A stretch of DNA of 64,000 bases, taken from Vibrio sp. S9_S30. Lineage in GTDB: Bacteria > Pseudomonadota > Gammaproteobacteria > Enterobacterales > Vibrionaceae. The stretch lies in assembly GCF_014694455.1 (NCBI RefSeq), contig NZ_JAAUWT010000002.1:310001-374000 (forward strand). The letters are read 5' to 3'. Every line of letters begins with the position of its first letter. The stretch's first letter is position 1. The position numbers were made by a program, and so were the translations under genes. The notes beneath the pieces are model-generated. The model made no database searches, had not been told where the DNA came from, and saw only the letters and a program-made list of their open reading frames with translations. Of the stretch, positions 1 through 9,766 are shown piece after piece.

Positions 1-139
1 TCAACGTAAACTCGCTGCCAAAGAGTGCAATGCGGCTGTCGATAATATTGCATCCCGATTCGGTAACCAAATGCGTAATTTGATTACTGATACCTGGGCG
101 ATCTGTACCAACAGCGGTAATCACTAAATGTTGTAACAT
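1..139 (-). CDS. gcvR: Glycine cleavage system transcriptional repressor GcvR, N-terminal part
   Basis: Only the first 46 codons lie in the window; the gene runs off the left edge. The reading starts MLQHLVITAVGTDRPGIS and continues with a CNIIDSRIALFG segment, the start of the first ACT domain of GcvR. In enterobacteria GcvR binds GcvA and, in the absence of glycine, keeps the gcv operon repressed. The ATG is at 139 on the minus strand. It is divergent from dapA, the arrangement known from Vibrio and E. coli. I infer the function from the N-terminus alone; the second ACT domain cannot be checked. Confidence 0.88.
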   Translation of the reverse strand, partial: MLQHLVITAVGTDRPGISNQITHLVTESGCNIIDSRIALFGSEFTL

Positions 140-440
140 GAGGGGCAATTTTTCAATAACTGTTAATTTGCATGTTAGCACAGTTCCGGCTATTCGTTCG
201 GATACCGACGAAGAATTTCAATGGGAAAACCTGAAAGTACATCCAATTCGATAATTTTTCGACCAATCTATGCTCCACCTCCAATTATTAACGTGAGATT
301 GTCATCTAAGGCGCTCTGAACCCTTGTTTTATTCAAGGATGTTACAGTACCATGCTAGAAGCCCATTTGAGCTGAGATAGACCTTCTGGAGGTCGTTGAA
401 GTGACGCCATTTGGTATGAGAATTTATTAAGGAGATGGAC
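140..440. promoter_or_regulatory. gcvR-dapA divergent intergenic region
   Basis: About 300 bases without a gene. It must hold the divergent promoters of gcvR and dapA, but I see no convincing -35/-10 pair. There is a small hairpin at 193-212 (TTCG-TCGG against CCGA-CGAA with one bulged base) and a short stem CCTTG/CAAGG near 323-337. The dapA Shine-Dalgarno AAGGAG is at 429-434. Confidence 0.4.
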
Positions 441-1319
441 ATGTTTTCTGGAAGCTGGGTTGCGCTTTTGACACCGTTTAATAGTGAAGGTGAAGTGGAT
501 TTCGAAAGCCTGAAGCAACTTGTTGAATACCACGTAGAAGCGGGCACCGATGGAATTGTCGCGGTGGGCACTACGGGTGAGTCGGCCACTCTAACAATCG
601 AAGAGCATGTCAAGGTGGTGAACAAAGCAGTAGAGTACGCTAATGGTCGTATTCCTGTGGTTGCGGGAACGGGGGCAAACGCTACTCACGAATCAGTGAC
701 GTTCAGCCGCTTGCTTCAAGGCTCGGGTATTGTGGGGGTCTTAAGTGTCACTCCTTACTATAACAAACCGACTCAAGAAGGCTTATACCAGCACTACAAA
801 GCCATCTCTGAAGCCAGTGATGTACCGATTATTCTCTATAACGTACCCGGTCGCACAGCGGTTGACCTTCAACCAGAGACAGTCGCTCGTCTCGCCAAAA
901 TTGAGAACATCGTTGCATTGAAAGATGCAACGGGCGATTTAGAAAGAGTTGCAATTCACCGTGAACTTTGTGGCGAAGATTTTATCTTACTAAGTGGTGA
1001 TGACTCGACAGGGCTTGAATTTTGTAAGCTAGGTGGTCATGGCGTCATCTCTGTAACAAACAATATTGCGGCAGCAGATATGGCTAAAATCATGCGCTTA
1101 GCTCGAGCTGGTGAGTATGAAGAAGCTGAATCCATCAATGCACGCTTGATGACACTGCACAAAAACCTATTTATTGAAGCGAGCCCAATTCCTGTGAAGT
1201 GGGCCGCGCACAAACTGGGTTTGATTGCGAATGGCAGTTTAAGGCTGCCGATGACGGAGCTTTCTATCGATGCTCAGCCTGTTATTGAACAGTCTCTAGC
1301 AGAAGCTGGGATCAGCTAG
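441..1319 (+). CDS. dapA: 4-hydroxy-tetrahydrodipicolinate synthase
   Basis: DapA condenses pyruvate with aspartate semialdehyde, the first committed step of the lysine and diaminopimelate pathway in the cytoplasm. The TIM-barrel protein has 292 residues, the usual length. With the start at 441 the active-site residues fall at family positions: Thr44-Thr45 in VGTTGES, Tyr133 and Arg138 in YNVPGRT, and Schiff-base Lys161 in ALKDATGD. An in-frame ATG at 435 touches the Shine-Dalgarno AAGGAG (429-434), so 441 with 6 bases of spacing is the better start. bamC follows after a hairpin, as in E. coli, where the two genes also adjoin. Confidence 0.97.
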   Translation: MFSGSWVALLTPFNSEGEVDFESLKQLVEYHVEAGTDGIVAVGTTGESATLTIEEHVKVVNKAVEYANGRIPVVAGTGANATHESVTFSRLLQGSGIVGVLSVTPYYNKPTQEGLYQHYKAISEASDVPIILYNVPGRTAVDLQPETVARLAKIENIVALKDATGDLERVAIHRELCGEDFILLSGDDSTGLEFCKLGGHGVISVTNNIAAADMAKIMRLARAGEYEEAESINARLMTLHKNLFIEASPIPVKWAAHKLGLIANGSLRLPMTELSIDAQPVIEQSLAEAGIS

Positions 1320-1348
1320 GATCAAACCAACGAACCCACAAAATTAAC

Positions 1349-1376
1349 CCCGAAGCCAAGCGCTTCGGGTTGTATT
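1349..1376 (+). terminator. Hairpin between dapA and bamC (attenuator-like)
   Basis: An 8-bp perfect stem CCCGAAGC (1349-1356) / GCTTCGGG (1362-1369) with a 5-base loop is followed by TTGTATTT. The weak U-tract suggests partial termination or 3' end protection, letting some transcription continue into bamC, whose Shine-Dalgarno begins immediately after. Confidence 0.6.
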
Positions 1377-1387
1377 TAGGAGTTTTA

Positions 1388-2413
1388 ATGAAGCTTTCAC
1401 GTCAGCTAGTGATCAGTTCGCTGGCTGTTTTTGTTCTCGCTGCTTGTTCAAGTGATCCGTCATCTCGCCGTCAGGCGAAAGATGATTTTACGTACCTTGA
1501 TTCAACACCGTTGAAAGAGTGGTTACTTCCACAAGGTGCCACACCACAGTTCTACCCTGATTACGATATTCCAGCCGGCGACTACGCAGGCGGAATTGGC
1601 AAGAACGTTGACATTCGTCCACCACAACAGATTTTAGAACTCATCCCCGGTGCACGTACGGAAGTGAAAGAGGGTGAAGTGACTCTATGGTTAGTGCGAG
1701 AAACCGAACAAGATAAAGTGTGGCGAACTGCTTTACAGATGCTTTCAAACCAAGGTATTGGCGTAAAAGAAAACACCAATACTCGGATCGAGACGGATTG
1801 GGTAACTTGGAAATCGGAAGATGAAGACTCTGAGCTTGGCAGCCGTTATGCGCTAGAAAAGCTGGAATCGAACCGCCGCTACGGCTTTAAGATTTCACTC
1901 ATCGACTGGCGTGAAGGTAAGCAAGTTAAGCCTGTTAAAGCGACAGACAAAGAGCGCTACAACATCCTGATGACAAATCTAGTGACCTCGACTTACGATC
2001 AAAACCTGCGTGCCGAAGCGGCATTGAAGGCTCAGGAGTTGGTGAAGCGAATTCCGATCAGCCTTGGTAAAGACCGAAGTGGGTTACCTGTCATCATCGC
2101 TCGTACTCCGTACGCGACGTTATGGCAACACATGCCAACGATTTTGCCGAAAATGGGGTTTAATATTGAAGAGCGTAACCAGTCTCAAGGCATAATTAAA
2201 GTGAAGTACGCCAAACCAGACGACAAGTTCTGGCAAGATATTGGCGTGAAACCGTTGGATTTGAATGGTAGATCATTTACTTTCTTGATGGGGGATTTAG
2301 ATAACAGAACATCCATCAACGTAACCGATGGATCTGATAAACCTATTAGTGAACCATTGCTTACGGACTTAGTGCCGATATTAGCGAAAGTTGCGGAAAA
2401 TTCATTAAAGTAA
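1388..2413 (+). CDS. bamC: Outer membrane protein assembly lipoprotein BamC
   Basis: BamC (NlpB) is a lipoprotein of the BAM complex that folds beta-barrel proteins into the outer membrane. The product of 341 residues begins with a lipoprotein signal, MKLSRQLVISSLAVFVLAAC, with the lipidated Cys at 20. An unstructured N-terminal segment with a YPDYDIP motif follows, then two helix-grip domains. The chosen ATG at 1388 has TAGGAG 6 bases upstream; a TTG start at 1370 would spoil the signal peptide. The position after dapA is conserved. A strong hairpin ends the unit at 2433-2454. Confidence 0.95.
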   Translation: MKLSRQLVISSLAVFVLAACSSDPSSRRQAKDDFTYLDSTPLKEWLLPQGATPQFYPDYDIPAGDYAGGIGKNVDIRPPQQILELIPGARTEVKEGEVTLWLVRETEQDKVWRTALQMLSNQGIGVKENTNTRIETDWVTWKSEDEDSELGSRYALEKLESNRRYGFKISLIDWREGKQVKPVKATDKERYNILMTNLVTSTYDQNLRAEAALKAQELVKRIPISLGKDRSGLPVIIARTPYATLWQHMPTILPKMGFNIEERNQSQGIIKVKYAKPDDKFWQDIGVKPLDLNGRSFTFLMGDLDNRTSINVTDGSDKPISEPLLTDLVPILAKVAENSLK

Positions 2414-2432
2414 GCAGAGCTTAAATCGATAG

Positions 2433-2460
2433 AGCCCACTTTGTGAAGTGGGCTTTGTTA
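2433..2460 (+). terminator. Terminator after bamC, possibly bidirectional
   Basis: A 9-bp stem AGCCCACTT (2433-2441) / AAGTGGGCT (2446-2454) with a 4-base loop is followed by TTGTTA. It lies between bamC and the converging minus-strand operon, so the same hairpin could stop transcription from both sides. Confidence 0.8.
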
Positions 2461-2696
2461 TATCCAGTGGCCCGAAAGGTTACGACACCCAGACCATGCC
2501 TCTTTGCCTTTCTGATCCGTACGGCAGTTTAGAGGATTGGGCTCAATTACCGCGGAAACGATAAGAACAGGGTATACGCAAACGTAAGTGGAAGCTCGTA
2601 AGCCCCCAACTTTTGGCAGCTAGCGACGGTTTCGGCTAACCCAAGCGACCCCCTTAATCACCACGTCTACATTAATGATCTGTCCATGCAAACCGC
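2461..2696. other. Unassigned 236-base stretch: possible structured element or decayed ORF
   Basis: No gene with a normal start fits here. Two things stand out. First, CCTCT-TTGCC pairs with GGCAG-TTTAGAGG (about 2498-2537), and the stem can be extended by CCCAG against TTGGG, so a long imperfect hairpin forms. Second, one minus-strand frame is open for about 50 codons and ends at a TAA (2459-2461) next to the bamC terminator. It reads protein-like (for example LNCRTDQKGKEAWSGC) but follows a TAG and has no ATG, GTG or TTG. It could be a multicopy intergenic repeat, a small RNA of the DUF2897 operon's 3' end, or a gene remnant. I cannot match it to tmRNA, 6S, 4.5S or RNase P RNA. Confidence 0.35.
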
Positions 2697-2888
2697 TTAA
2701 TGCTGGCTTTCGTTGTCTTTTTTGCTTTGATTCTCTTTATCCAATTCGTTAAGCCTATCTATATCGTTTTTCCCTTTCTCGGGCGGTGTAAACTTCATTT
2801 TCGCGGTGTATTTTAACGCCGCAATGTTACCGATAACGACGGCCAAGACGACGGTGATAATGACCCAAGGGTTGGTTAGAAATTCCAT
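2697..2888 (-). CDS. Small membrane protein, DUF2897 family
   Basis: This 63-residue protein has one N-terminal membrane segment (about residues 8-28, PWVIITVVLAVVIGNIAAL) and a charged cytoplasmic tail rich in Lys, Asp and Glu. It matches the DUF2897 type found after the M15 peptidase gene in Vibrio. Its function is unknown. It is the last gene of a minus-strand operon and starts one base after the stop of the peptidase gene, so translation is probably coupled. Confidence 0.8.
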   Translation of the reverse strand: MEFLTNPWVIITVVLAVVIGNIAALKYTAKMKFTPPEKGKNDIDRLNELDKENQSKKDNESQH

Positions 2889-2889
2889 C

Positions 2890-4712
<1,823 letters not shown>

Positions 4713-4716
4713 TTAC

Positions 4717-5064
4717 TTACTTAAAAATAGTGTGGTACTGATCGGCTTTGAAGCCAAGGTGGTAGGTATTTTCCACCACTAAAATAGGGCGTTTGATCAT
4801 GGCTGGGTGTTCCACCAGTAATGCAATCGCCGTTTGTTCATTGAGTGAATCTTTTTGCTCTTGAGATAGCTGGCGAAATGTGGTTCCACGCTTGTTTAAG
4901 ACGTGCTCCCATCCCAATTTTTCGCAGAACGTTTCCACCATGGTTTTATCGATACCTTGCTTACGGTAGTCGTGAAAGTCGTATGCGATGTTTTCAGCTT
5001 CCAACCACTTTTTTGCTTTCTTAATTGTGTCGCAGTTAGGAATGCCATACATAGTGTTTGCCAT
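4717..5064 (-). CDS. ArsC/Spx-family reductase (YffB-like)
   Basis: A thioredoxin-fold protein of 115 residues that starts MANTMYGIPNCDTIKKAKKW; the single Cys in PNCDTIKKA is the family position. It ends with a conserved KRPILVVENTYHLGFK region typical of YffB. Members are called ArsC-like, but arsenate reduction has not been shown for YffB, which is thought to be a glutathione-dependent thiol reductase. It is the first gene of the dapE operon, 16 bases upstream of dapE, and its promoter should lie in 5065-5200. Confidence 0.9.
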   Translation of the reverse strand: MANTMYGIPNCDTIKKAKKWLEAENIAYDFHDYRKQGIDKTMVETFCEKLGWEHVLNKRGTTFRQLSQEQKDSLNEQTAIALLVEHPAMIKRPILVVENTYHLGFKADQYHTIFK

Positions 5065-5418
5065 AGCGTTTTCTTATCCTTTTTTCTTCCGAAGCCCAAA
5101 TCCTATCAGGTTGACAAAGTGGAGCAAGAGGAAACCGCGTGTGGGAGTAAAATTGATGTTCTATATTGAGTCCTTGGTAAGTAATTGGTGTGTGTGGTTG
5201 CACTCTGCTCTTCCCAAATAGAAACAAATCGTTTCACGCACGATAAACGAGAACTTAATCACCTCCAATCTCATCAAATTTGATCAAGCGCAACATTCTG
5301 CGTGCCAGAAAACCAATAATGTGAATAGACCCAGTTGGTGTGGGGATTTATCCGAGACCTCAGGAGTAGGTCACTAGGGCGTCTAGCTCTAGCAAAAATA
5401 CAGTGGTAGGAGGCATCA
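5065..5418. promoter_or_regulatory. Divergent intergenic region with a 12-bp palindrome
   Basis: This region of 354 bases separates the minus-strand dapE operon from the plus-strand HTH gene. It contains a perfect palindrome ATCAAATTTGAT at 5273-5284 that could be an operator. The HTH gene has a strong TAGGAGG Shine-Dalgarno at about 5407-5413. I cannot name a promoter with confidence. Confidence 0.35.
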
Positions 5419-5700
5419 ATGGATTTGAATCCTGTATTTGCAAGACGATTATATTTGGCTTTGTTGGTTGAAAGCCTAGATAGACCGAATGTTCCTAAGC
5501 TGATTGAAATAACAGGTTGGCCTAGACGAACCATTCAAGATGTATTGAAAGCCTTACCAGGGTTGGGCATAGAGCTCATGTTTGTGCAGGATGGACGTCG
5601 CCATAATGATGGGTATTATCAGTTGTCGGATTGGGGACCATTTGATAGCCAATGGGTTTTAGACAGACAAAAAGACATTGCATCGACGTTAGGCTACTAG
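5419..5700 (+). CDS. Small winged helix-turn-helix protein (HTH_43-like)
   Basis: A 93-residue cytoplasmic protein. Residues about 22-50 (PNVPKLIEITGWPRRTIQDV) look like a helix-turn-helix, with TGWPRRTIQ as the turn and recognition helix. A short wing (FVQDGRRHNDGYYQLSDWG) follows. It resembles the HTH_43 winged-helix family seen in Vibrio and Shewanella. It probably binds DNA, but its target is unknown. It has a good Shine-Dalgarno 6 bases before the ATG and its own terminator, so it looks monocistronic. The upstream palindrome could be its own operator. Confidence 0.8.
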   Translation: MDLNPVFARRLYLALLVESLDRPNVPKLIEITGWPRRTIQDVLKALPGLGIELMFVQDGRRHNDGYYQLSDWGPFDSQWVLDRQKDIASTLGY

Positions 5701-5745
5701 GGTCGGTAGACTCAAAGGAACACAGAGCTTGATTGTTGGAAACGC

Positions 5746-5777
5746 AACCAGTCTGCAACATTGTAGGCTGGTTTTTT
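5746..5777 (+). terminator. Terminator after the HTH gene
   Basis: A 9-bp stem AACCAGTCT (5746-5754) / AGGCTGGTT (5765-5773), including one G-U pair, is followed by a T-run (TTTTTTG). This is a standard Rho-independent terminator. Confidence 0.85.
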
Positions 5778-5841
5778 GTATAAGTGATTGAATTTGTATG
5801 AGTGATTTAAGTAGTGCTCATACAAGCAGAGAGCCTATAAT

Positions 5842-6033
5842 TTACATGCTCTCAACAAGCTCAATTTCTTCACCATCAGAGTCTGTGTAGAACACGGCTC
5901 GACTGACAAACATAACGCCATCGGCTGACTTTATTTCAAACGGTCTTCGCAATACAGAAAGCCCTTTCCCATCGAGAAACCCAACGGATTCCATCCCAAC
6001 AACCTCTTTACATTGCTATTGCTGGGGGTTCAT
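5842..6033 (-). pseudogene. Small ORF interrupted by a 6-bp tandem duplication
   Basis: On the minus strand, reading from ATG at 6033 gives MNPQQ, then TAG, then an open frame to the TAA at 5842-5844 (QCKEVVGMESVGFLDG..., ending EEIELVESM). The stop lies inside a perfect 6-bp tandem repeat (ATTGCT twice, 6012-6023, plus strand). Removing one copy joins MNPQQ to CKEVVGM and restores about 62 codons. The tail resembles the end of a glyoxalase/VOC-type protein, but it is too short to assign. Alternatively, translation starts at ATG 5994 (AGAGG upstream) and yields about 50 residues. It lies directly downstream of the DUF2956 gene. Confidence 0.45.
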
Positions 6034-6043
6034 CACGTAAACA

Positions 6044-6385
6044 TTATGCAATTCCTAATACATAAACAATAAAGCCAACCCAACTTGCAACCAGAAGCAT
6101 CCAAGGCAATAGATTGGATGATCTTTCCGTTGTCGTTGGCACGGTTGATTGATTGTCTTCGACCAAATCTGTCCGCTGTTTGCTTCTTTGCGCCTGTTTC
6201 TTCGCTTTGTCGGCATCGCGTTGTCTTTCTTTTTGTTGCTTTTTATACAGCGTAATGCCTTTCTCGATACCTTGAACGATGAGCTTGGTCTGTTCTTTTG
6301 TTTGACCTGGCTTTTGCGTTGCTTTGGCAATTTTTTGGGCATCAGATTGTGTTTCTGGAGATGGAGTACTTTTTTTATGTTTCAT
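6044..6385 (-). CDS. DUF2956 family membrane-anchored protein
   Basis: A 113-residue protein with a very Lys/Gln/Arg-rich soluble N-terminal region (about residues 1-85, likely coiled coil around KKQQKERQRDADKAKKQAQR) and one C-terminal membrane segment (about 93-111, LLPWMLLVASWVGFIVYVL). This is the DUF2956 pattern of Vibrio and related bacteria. Its function is unknown; the topology suggests a tail-anchored inner membrane protein. It is divergent from the DUF2919 gene, with about 75 bases between them. Confidence 0.82.
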   Translation of the reverse strand: MKHKKSTPSPETQSDAQKIAKATQKPGQTKEQTKLIVQGIEKGITLYKKQQKERQRDADKAKKQAQRSKQRTDLVEDNQSTVPTTTERSSNLLPWMLLVASWVGFIVYVLGIA

Positions 6386-6460
6386 TGCTAACCGGGGGTT
6401 GATATGTTTGGTTTGTAGGGTGAAGTCCCTAGTCTACCATTATGAAATGCAGAGGTGATA

Positions 6461-6913
6461 GTGCGCTATCCAATTGAAGATTACGACAAACATGGTTACT
6501 TAAAAGCGCCAATCTGGCTTTGGCTCGGTTGGATATTTTTAGCGAAAGCTTGGGTCGTATTTGTTGTAGCAGGGGTCAGCCGAGAATCAGGTAGCAAGCT
6601 TCTTGAAATGATCTACCCAGTAAAAGACACACTGTATCTTGGTTTAGCCATTGGTCTTCCTTCCATTTTATTGATGTGGTTGATTGGTTTTCGAAACCCA
6701 GACAGGGCTTGGTTAAATCGCTTCATTAGCTGGGGGAGAGGGCTTACTTTGCTATTAATTGGTGGTCACTTTGGTTTGGTTATCTATCAAATCAAACTCG
6801 ATAATGGGGCGTTTAGTTGGTCGAATTCTATAACGGCGGTGTTGCTCATTTGGTTCTTTTTGTTTGTTTGGAAAAGTCGCCGATTGAAAGAATGTTTGAA
6901 AGTAATGAAGTAA
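6461..6913 (+). CDS. DUF2919 (YfeZ-like) inner membrane protein
   Basis: A polytopic membrane protein of about 150 residues with four hydrophobic segments and a short basic C-terminus. The N-terminus, YPIEDYDKHGYLKAPIWLW, is the DUF2919 signature. No function is known. I prefer GTG 6461 over GTG 6455 because AGAGG at 6451-6455 then has a normal 5-base spacing. No terminator is visible between it and the peroxidase gene, but that gene has its own leader with an inverted repeat. Confidence 0.82.
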   Translation: MRYPIEDYDKHGYLKAPIWLWLGWIFLAKAWVVFVVAGVSRESGSKLLEMIYPVKDTLYLGLAIGLPSILLMWLIGFRNPDRAWLNRFISWGRGLTLLLIGGHFGLVIYQIKLDNGAFSWSNSITAVLLIWFFLFVWKSRRLKECLKVMK

Positions 6914-6972
6914 AGGTCACACTTCTTTGATACGGCATGCACTTTTGTGACTGACGTTTATGGCACTATATT

Positions 6973-6993
6973 TATACTCGTATTTTGAGTATA
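6973..6993. promoter_or_regulatory. Inverted repeat upstream of the DyP peroxidase gene
   Basis: TATACTC (6973-6979) and GAGTATA (6987-6993) form a perfect 7-bp dyad with a 7-base centre, 56 bases before the peroxidase start. The AT-rich dyad overlaps a region where a -10 element would be expected, so it may be a repressor site. The regulator cannot be named from sequence. Confidence 0.35.
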
Positions 6994-7048
6994 TACATCC
7001 GTTCAGAAAGAAGCGGAACAATGATGCAAACTACAGGTGAGAATCAAT

Positions 7049-7966
7049 ATGTCGAATCCGCAAACTGCGATTGTACCGGAAGGAAGCCCTTTCGCGCTTT
7101 ACTCTTTATTTAAAATCACGAGCGAACCTCAAACGGTATTGTCTTCGCTTCAAGCGCTACCAGCCTTGGTGGAAGAGATCAATCAGCAGCAAAACGCCAA
7201 TATCAAGCTGAGCGTGTCTTTCACGCATCAGTTTTGGTCGAAATTGAATCAGCCCATGCCTAGTGAGTTAGAGCCTTTCCGTGAGCTGGGTAAAGATAAC
7301 GTGATTGCACCGTCAACGGATGTCGATGTTCTGATTCACTGTCACTCTGATCGTCACCATCTCCATTTTTTTGCATTACGTAAGTTCTTAATGCCTATTG
7401 CTGAATACGTAGAATTGGTCGATGAAACCTATGGTTATCGCTACCTTGATTCCCGCGATATGACCGACTTTGTTGATGGAACCGAAAACCCAGAAGGTGA
7501 GCAACGCAGTGAGGTTGCCATCATTCCTGAGGGTGAATTTTCTGGCGGAAGCTATGTGATGCTTCAACGCTTCGTCCATAACTTGCCCGCTTGGAACCGG
7601 CTGAATGTATCCGCACAAGAGAAGGTGGTAGGACGAACCAAACCAGACTCTATTGAGCTAGATGATGTTCCAGCCGCTTCCCATGTTGGGCGTGTCGATA
7701 TAAAAGAAGAAGGGAAAGGGCTTAAAATTGTTCGCCATAGTTTGCCTTACGGCAGTGTTTCAGGTGATCACGGTTTGTTGTTTATTGCCTACTGTCATAC
7801 GCTCCATAACTTCAAAGCCATGCTTGAAAGTATGTACGGTGAAACGGATGGAAAAACCGACCAACTCCTACGTTTTACAACGGCAGTGACAGGGGCGTAT
7901 TTCTTCGCGCCTTCGCAAGCCATGCTTTCGTCTTTAGACGTGTCTTCATCAAAGACACTCAGGTAA
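7049..7966 (+). CDS. DyP-type heme peroxidase
   Basis: A 305-residue member of the dye-decolorising peroxidase family, which uses heme and hydrogen peroxide. It has the GxxDG-type motif FVDGTENPEG with distal Asp143, a proximal heme-ligand candidate His212 in ASHVGRVDI, and the distal Arg229 in KIVRHSLPYG. No signal peptide is present, so it is cytoplasmic. ATG 7049 is preceded by AGGTGAGAA; an upstream in-frame start at 7037 overlaps that site. A DyP gene beside the flagellin cluster is also the arrangement in V. cholerae. The hairpin at 8007-8033 follows. Confidence 0.93.
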   Translation: MSNPQTAIVPEGSPFALYSLFKITSEPQTVLSSLQALPALVEEINQQQNANIKLSVSFTHQFWSKLNQPMPSELEPFRELGKDNVIAPSTDVDVLIHCHSDRHHLHFFALRKFLMPIAEYVELVDETYGYRYLDSRDMTDFVDGTENPEGEQRSEVAIIPEGEFSGGSYVMLQRFVHNLPAWNRLNVSAQEKVVGRTKPDSIELDDVPAASHVGRVDIKEEGKGLKIVRHSLPYGSVSGDHGLLFIAYCHTLHNFKAMLESMYGETDGKTDQLLRFTTAVTGAYFFAPSQAMLSSLDVSSSKTLR

Positions 7967-8006
7967 TACTCGCTAATGCTTACATTTAGCGCTTACTTAG
8001 GCTTGT

Positions 8007-8033
8007 GATCGGGTCGTGCTTAGCGACCCGATC
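8007..8033 (+). terminator. Hairpin after the DyP gene
   Basis: A 10-bp perfect stem GATCGGGTCG (8007-8016) / CGACCCGATC (8024-8033) with a 7-base loop. There is no clear T-run after it (CTACTAACATTT), so it may be a weak terminator or an RNA-stabilising 3' structure. It separates the peroxidase from the first flagellin promoter by 45 bases. Confidence 0.6.
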
Positions 8034-8077
8034 CTACTAACATTTCCCCACCGAAGAAAAAACATTCAAATTTCGAC

Positions 8078-8104
8078 TAAAGATTTCTTTTCCCCTGCCG
8101 TTAT
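8078..8104 (+). promoter_or_regulatory. Sigma-28 promoter of flagellin 1
   Basis: TAAAG (8078-8082) and GCCGTTAT (8097-8104), with 15 bases between TAAA and GCCG, match the Vibrio FliA consensus. The predicted leader is short, about 25-30 bases. Confidence 0.85.
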
Positions 8105-8139
8105 AGGGCTGAATACCCTTATTTTGAGCGTGCAGTTTT

Positions 8140-9273
8140 ATGGCCGTTACGGTTAATACTAATGTTTCAGCGATGGTCGCCCAGAGAAATCTCGGGGTGG
8201 CGACTCAGGCGTTGAACCAATCTTTGGAGCGACTGGCTTCAGGGAACCGTATTAACAGTGCAAAAGACGACGCAGCGGGTCTACAAATTTCCAACCGATT
8301 GGAAACGCAAATGCGTGGTTTGGATGTGGCGGTGCGCAACGCTAACGACGGTATTTCAATCATACAAACGGCCGAAGGGGCGATGAAAGAAACCACCAAT
8401 ATTCTGCAACGCATGCGGGATTTGTCGTTACAGTCCTCAAACGGTTCAAACAGCCGAGCGGAGCGAATAGCCCTTCAAGAAGAAATGAGCGCTCTCAACG
8501 ATGAGCTCAACCGCATTGCCGAAACCACCTCTTTTGGTGGTAAAAAGCTTCTCAATGGCACGTATGGAAGCTCTGCTTTCCAAATTGGAGCCAGTGCCGG
8601 AGAAGCGGTGAATGTGTCGCTAAACAATATGCGTTCCGATACCCTTGCGATGGGGGGAGCCAGTTACATAGCGGCGGGAAAAGCGGATTCAAGCTGGACG
8701 GTCAGCGCAGGTCAAAATGAGTTTAACCTTAGCTTTACTGACAAAGTTGGGGATCTCGTTAACATCAATGTTCAGGCAAAAGTGGGCGATGACATTGAAG
8801 AGCTGGCGACGTACATTAATGGGCAAACGGATCACGTTTCGGCGTCTGTAAACGAAGATGGGCAGCTGCAAATTTTTGCGTCGGCAGACGTCGTCGCAAG
8901 CCCAATTACCTTCAGTGGCAGTTTAGCCTCTCAGTTAGCCATGTCGGGCCCTGTTCTTGAAACGGTTGACGACCTTGATATTACCAATGTGGGGGGCGCG
9001 CAACGGGCCGTTTCGGTGATTGATACTGCGTTGGAATACGTGGACAGCCATCGTGCACAATTGGGTGCGTTCCAAAACCGATTCGATCATGCCATCAGCA
9101 ATCTCGATAACATTAATGAAAACCTCGCCGCCTCCAATAGCCGCATTAAGGATACCGACTTCGCCAAAGAATCGGTCGAAATGATAAAGCAACAAATGTT
9201 GCAACAAGTCAGTACCACCATCCTTGCTCAAGCAAAACAAGCACCTAATATTGCATTGACACTATTGGGGTAG
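8140..9273 (+). CDS. Flagellin, copy 1
   Basis: A filament subunit of 377 residues, exported through the flagellar type III channel. The N-terminal D0/D1 helices ([18 protein letters not shown], then [19 protein letters not shown]) and the C-terminal D1/D0 helices (ending [17 protein letters not shown]) are intact, with a variable centre at about 175-290. It differs from the other copies in its N-terminal helix ([16 protein letters not shown]) and C-terminal segment ([18 protein letters not shown]), so it is an older paralogue. The Shine-Dalgarno is weak (GAG about 13 bases upstream), so expression may be low. The paralogue letter is not certain; I would guess a flaE/flaF type. Confidence 0.95.
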   Translation: MAVTVNTNVSAMVAQRNLGVATQALNQSLERLASGNRINSAKDDAAGLQISNRLETQMRGLDVAVRNANDGISIIQTAEGAMKETTNILQRMRDLSLQSSNGSNSRAERIALQEEMSALNDELNRIAETTSFGGKKLLNGTYGSSAFQIGASAGEAVNVSLNNMRSDTLAMGGASYIAAGKADSSWTVSAGQNEFNLSFTDKVGDLVNINVQAKVGDDIEELATYINGQTDHVSASVNEDGQLQIFASADVVASPITFSGSLASQLAMSGPVLETVDDLDITNVGGAQRAVSVIDTALEYVDSHRAQLGAFQNRFDHAISNLDNINENLAASNSRIKDTDFAKESVEMIKQQMLQQVSTTILAQAKQAPNIALTLLG

Positions 9274-9766
9274 GTTAAGCGCTAAACGAGAGATTGGTTA
9301 CCCCACTGTCGATGTGCATAGCGCTGCAATAGAGCAAACTTCATCTCAAGAAAATGCAGTAACGCGTGATCTTTTTACGCATTCTTCGCCAAATATCGTT
9401 GGCAGCCCACTTATCTGATCTCTGAGGATCACGCCTCAGAGCGTGGTTCAACGTCATGGCTCAAAACCCGATACCTTGTCGTGATTAACTCGACGTGATT
9501 ACTTCGGCGTGATTGCCTGCAAAAACGTGCCCTTTTAATCTTTGATCTGGTTAGCCCAAAATCAGGTTAGCCAAAGTAAGCTCGCATTTGAAAAAGTGAA
9601 TAAGATTTTGACATCGCGGGTGCAGAGCTTTGGATTGGGCTCGAGAAAAAAGAAAGATGTATCGGCAAGGAAAATGCGAACTTTAGAGGGAAATAACAAA
9701 ATATATCGCGTTTGATTTATTTGTAACCACTTAAGCTGGAAAATCCATTTTTTCTTAAAAAATTCC
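9274..9766. other. Intergenic region after flagellin 1 with an inverted repeat and short tandem repeats
   Basis: No gene is seen. The region contains a perfect dyad CTCTGAGG (9420-9427) / CCTCAGAG (9434-9441), then three tandem 14-base units beginning CGTGATT (starts 9480, 9494 and 9508), then two copies of GGTTAGCC near 9549 and 9564. No T-run follows the dyad, so it is not an obvious terminator for flagellin 1. Confidence 0.6.
9480..9521 (+). repeat. Three 14-base tandem repeats
   Basis: The units CGTGATTAACTCGA, CGTGATTACTTCGG and CGTGATTGCCTGCA lie head to tail. The first seven bases are identical and the rest vary. Purpose unknown; they lie between flagellin 1 and the flagellin 2 promoter. 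Confidence 0.6.

Noticed and set aside
2461..2696. Candidate tmRNA, 6S, 4.5S or RNase P RNA
   Set aside because: None of the conserved segments of these RNAs could be matched on either strand.
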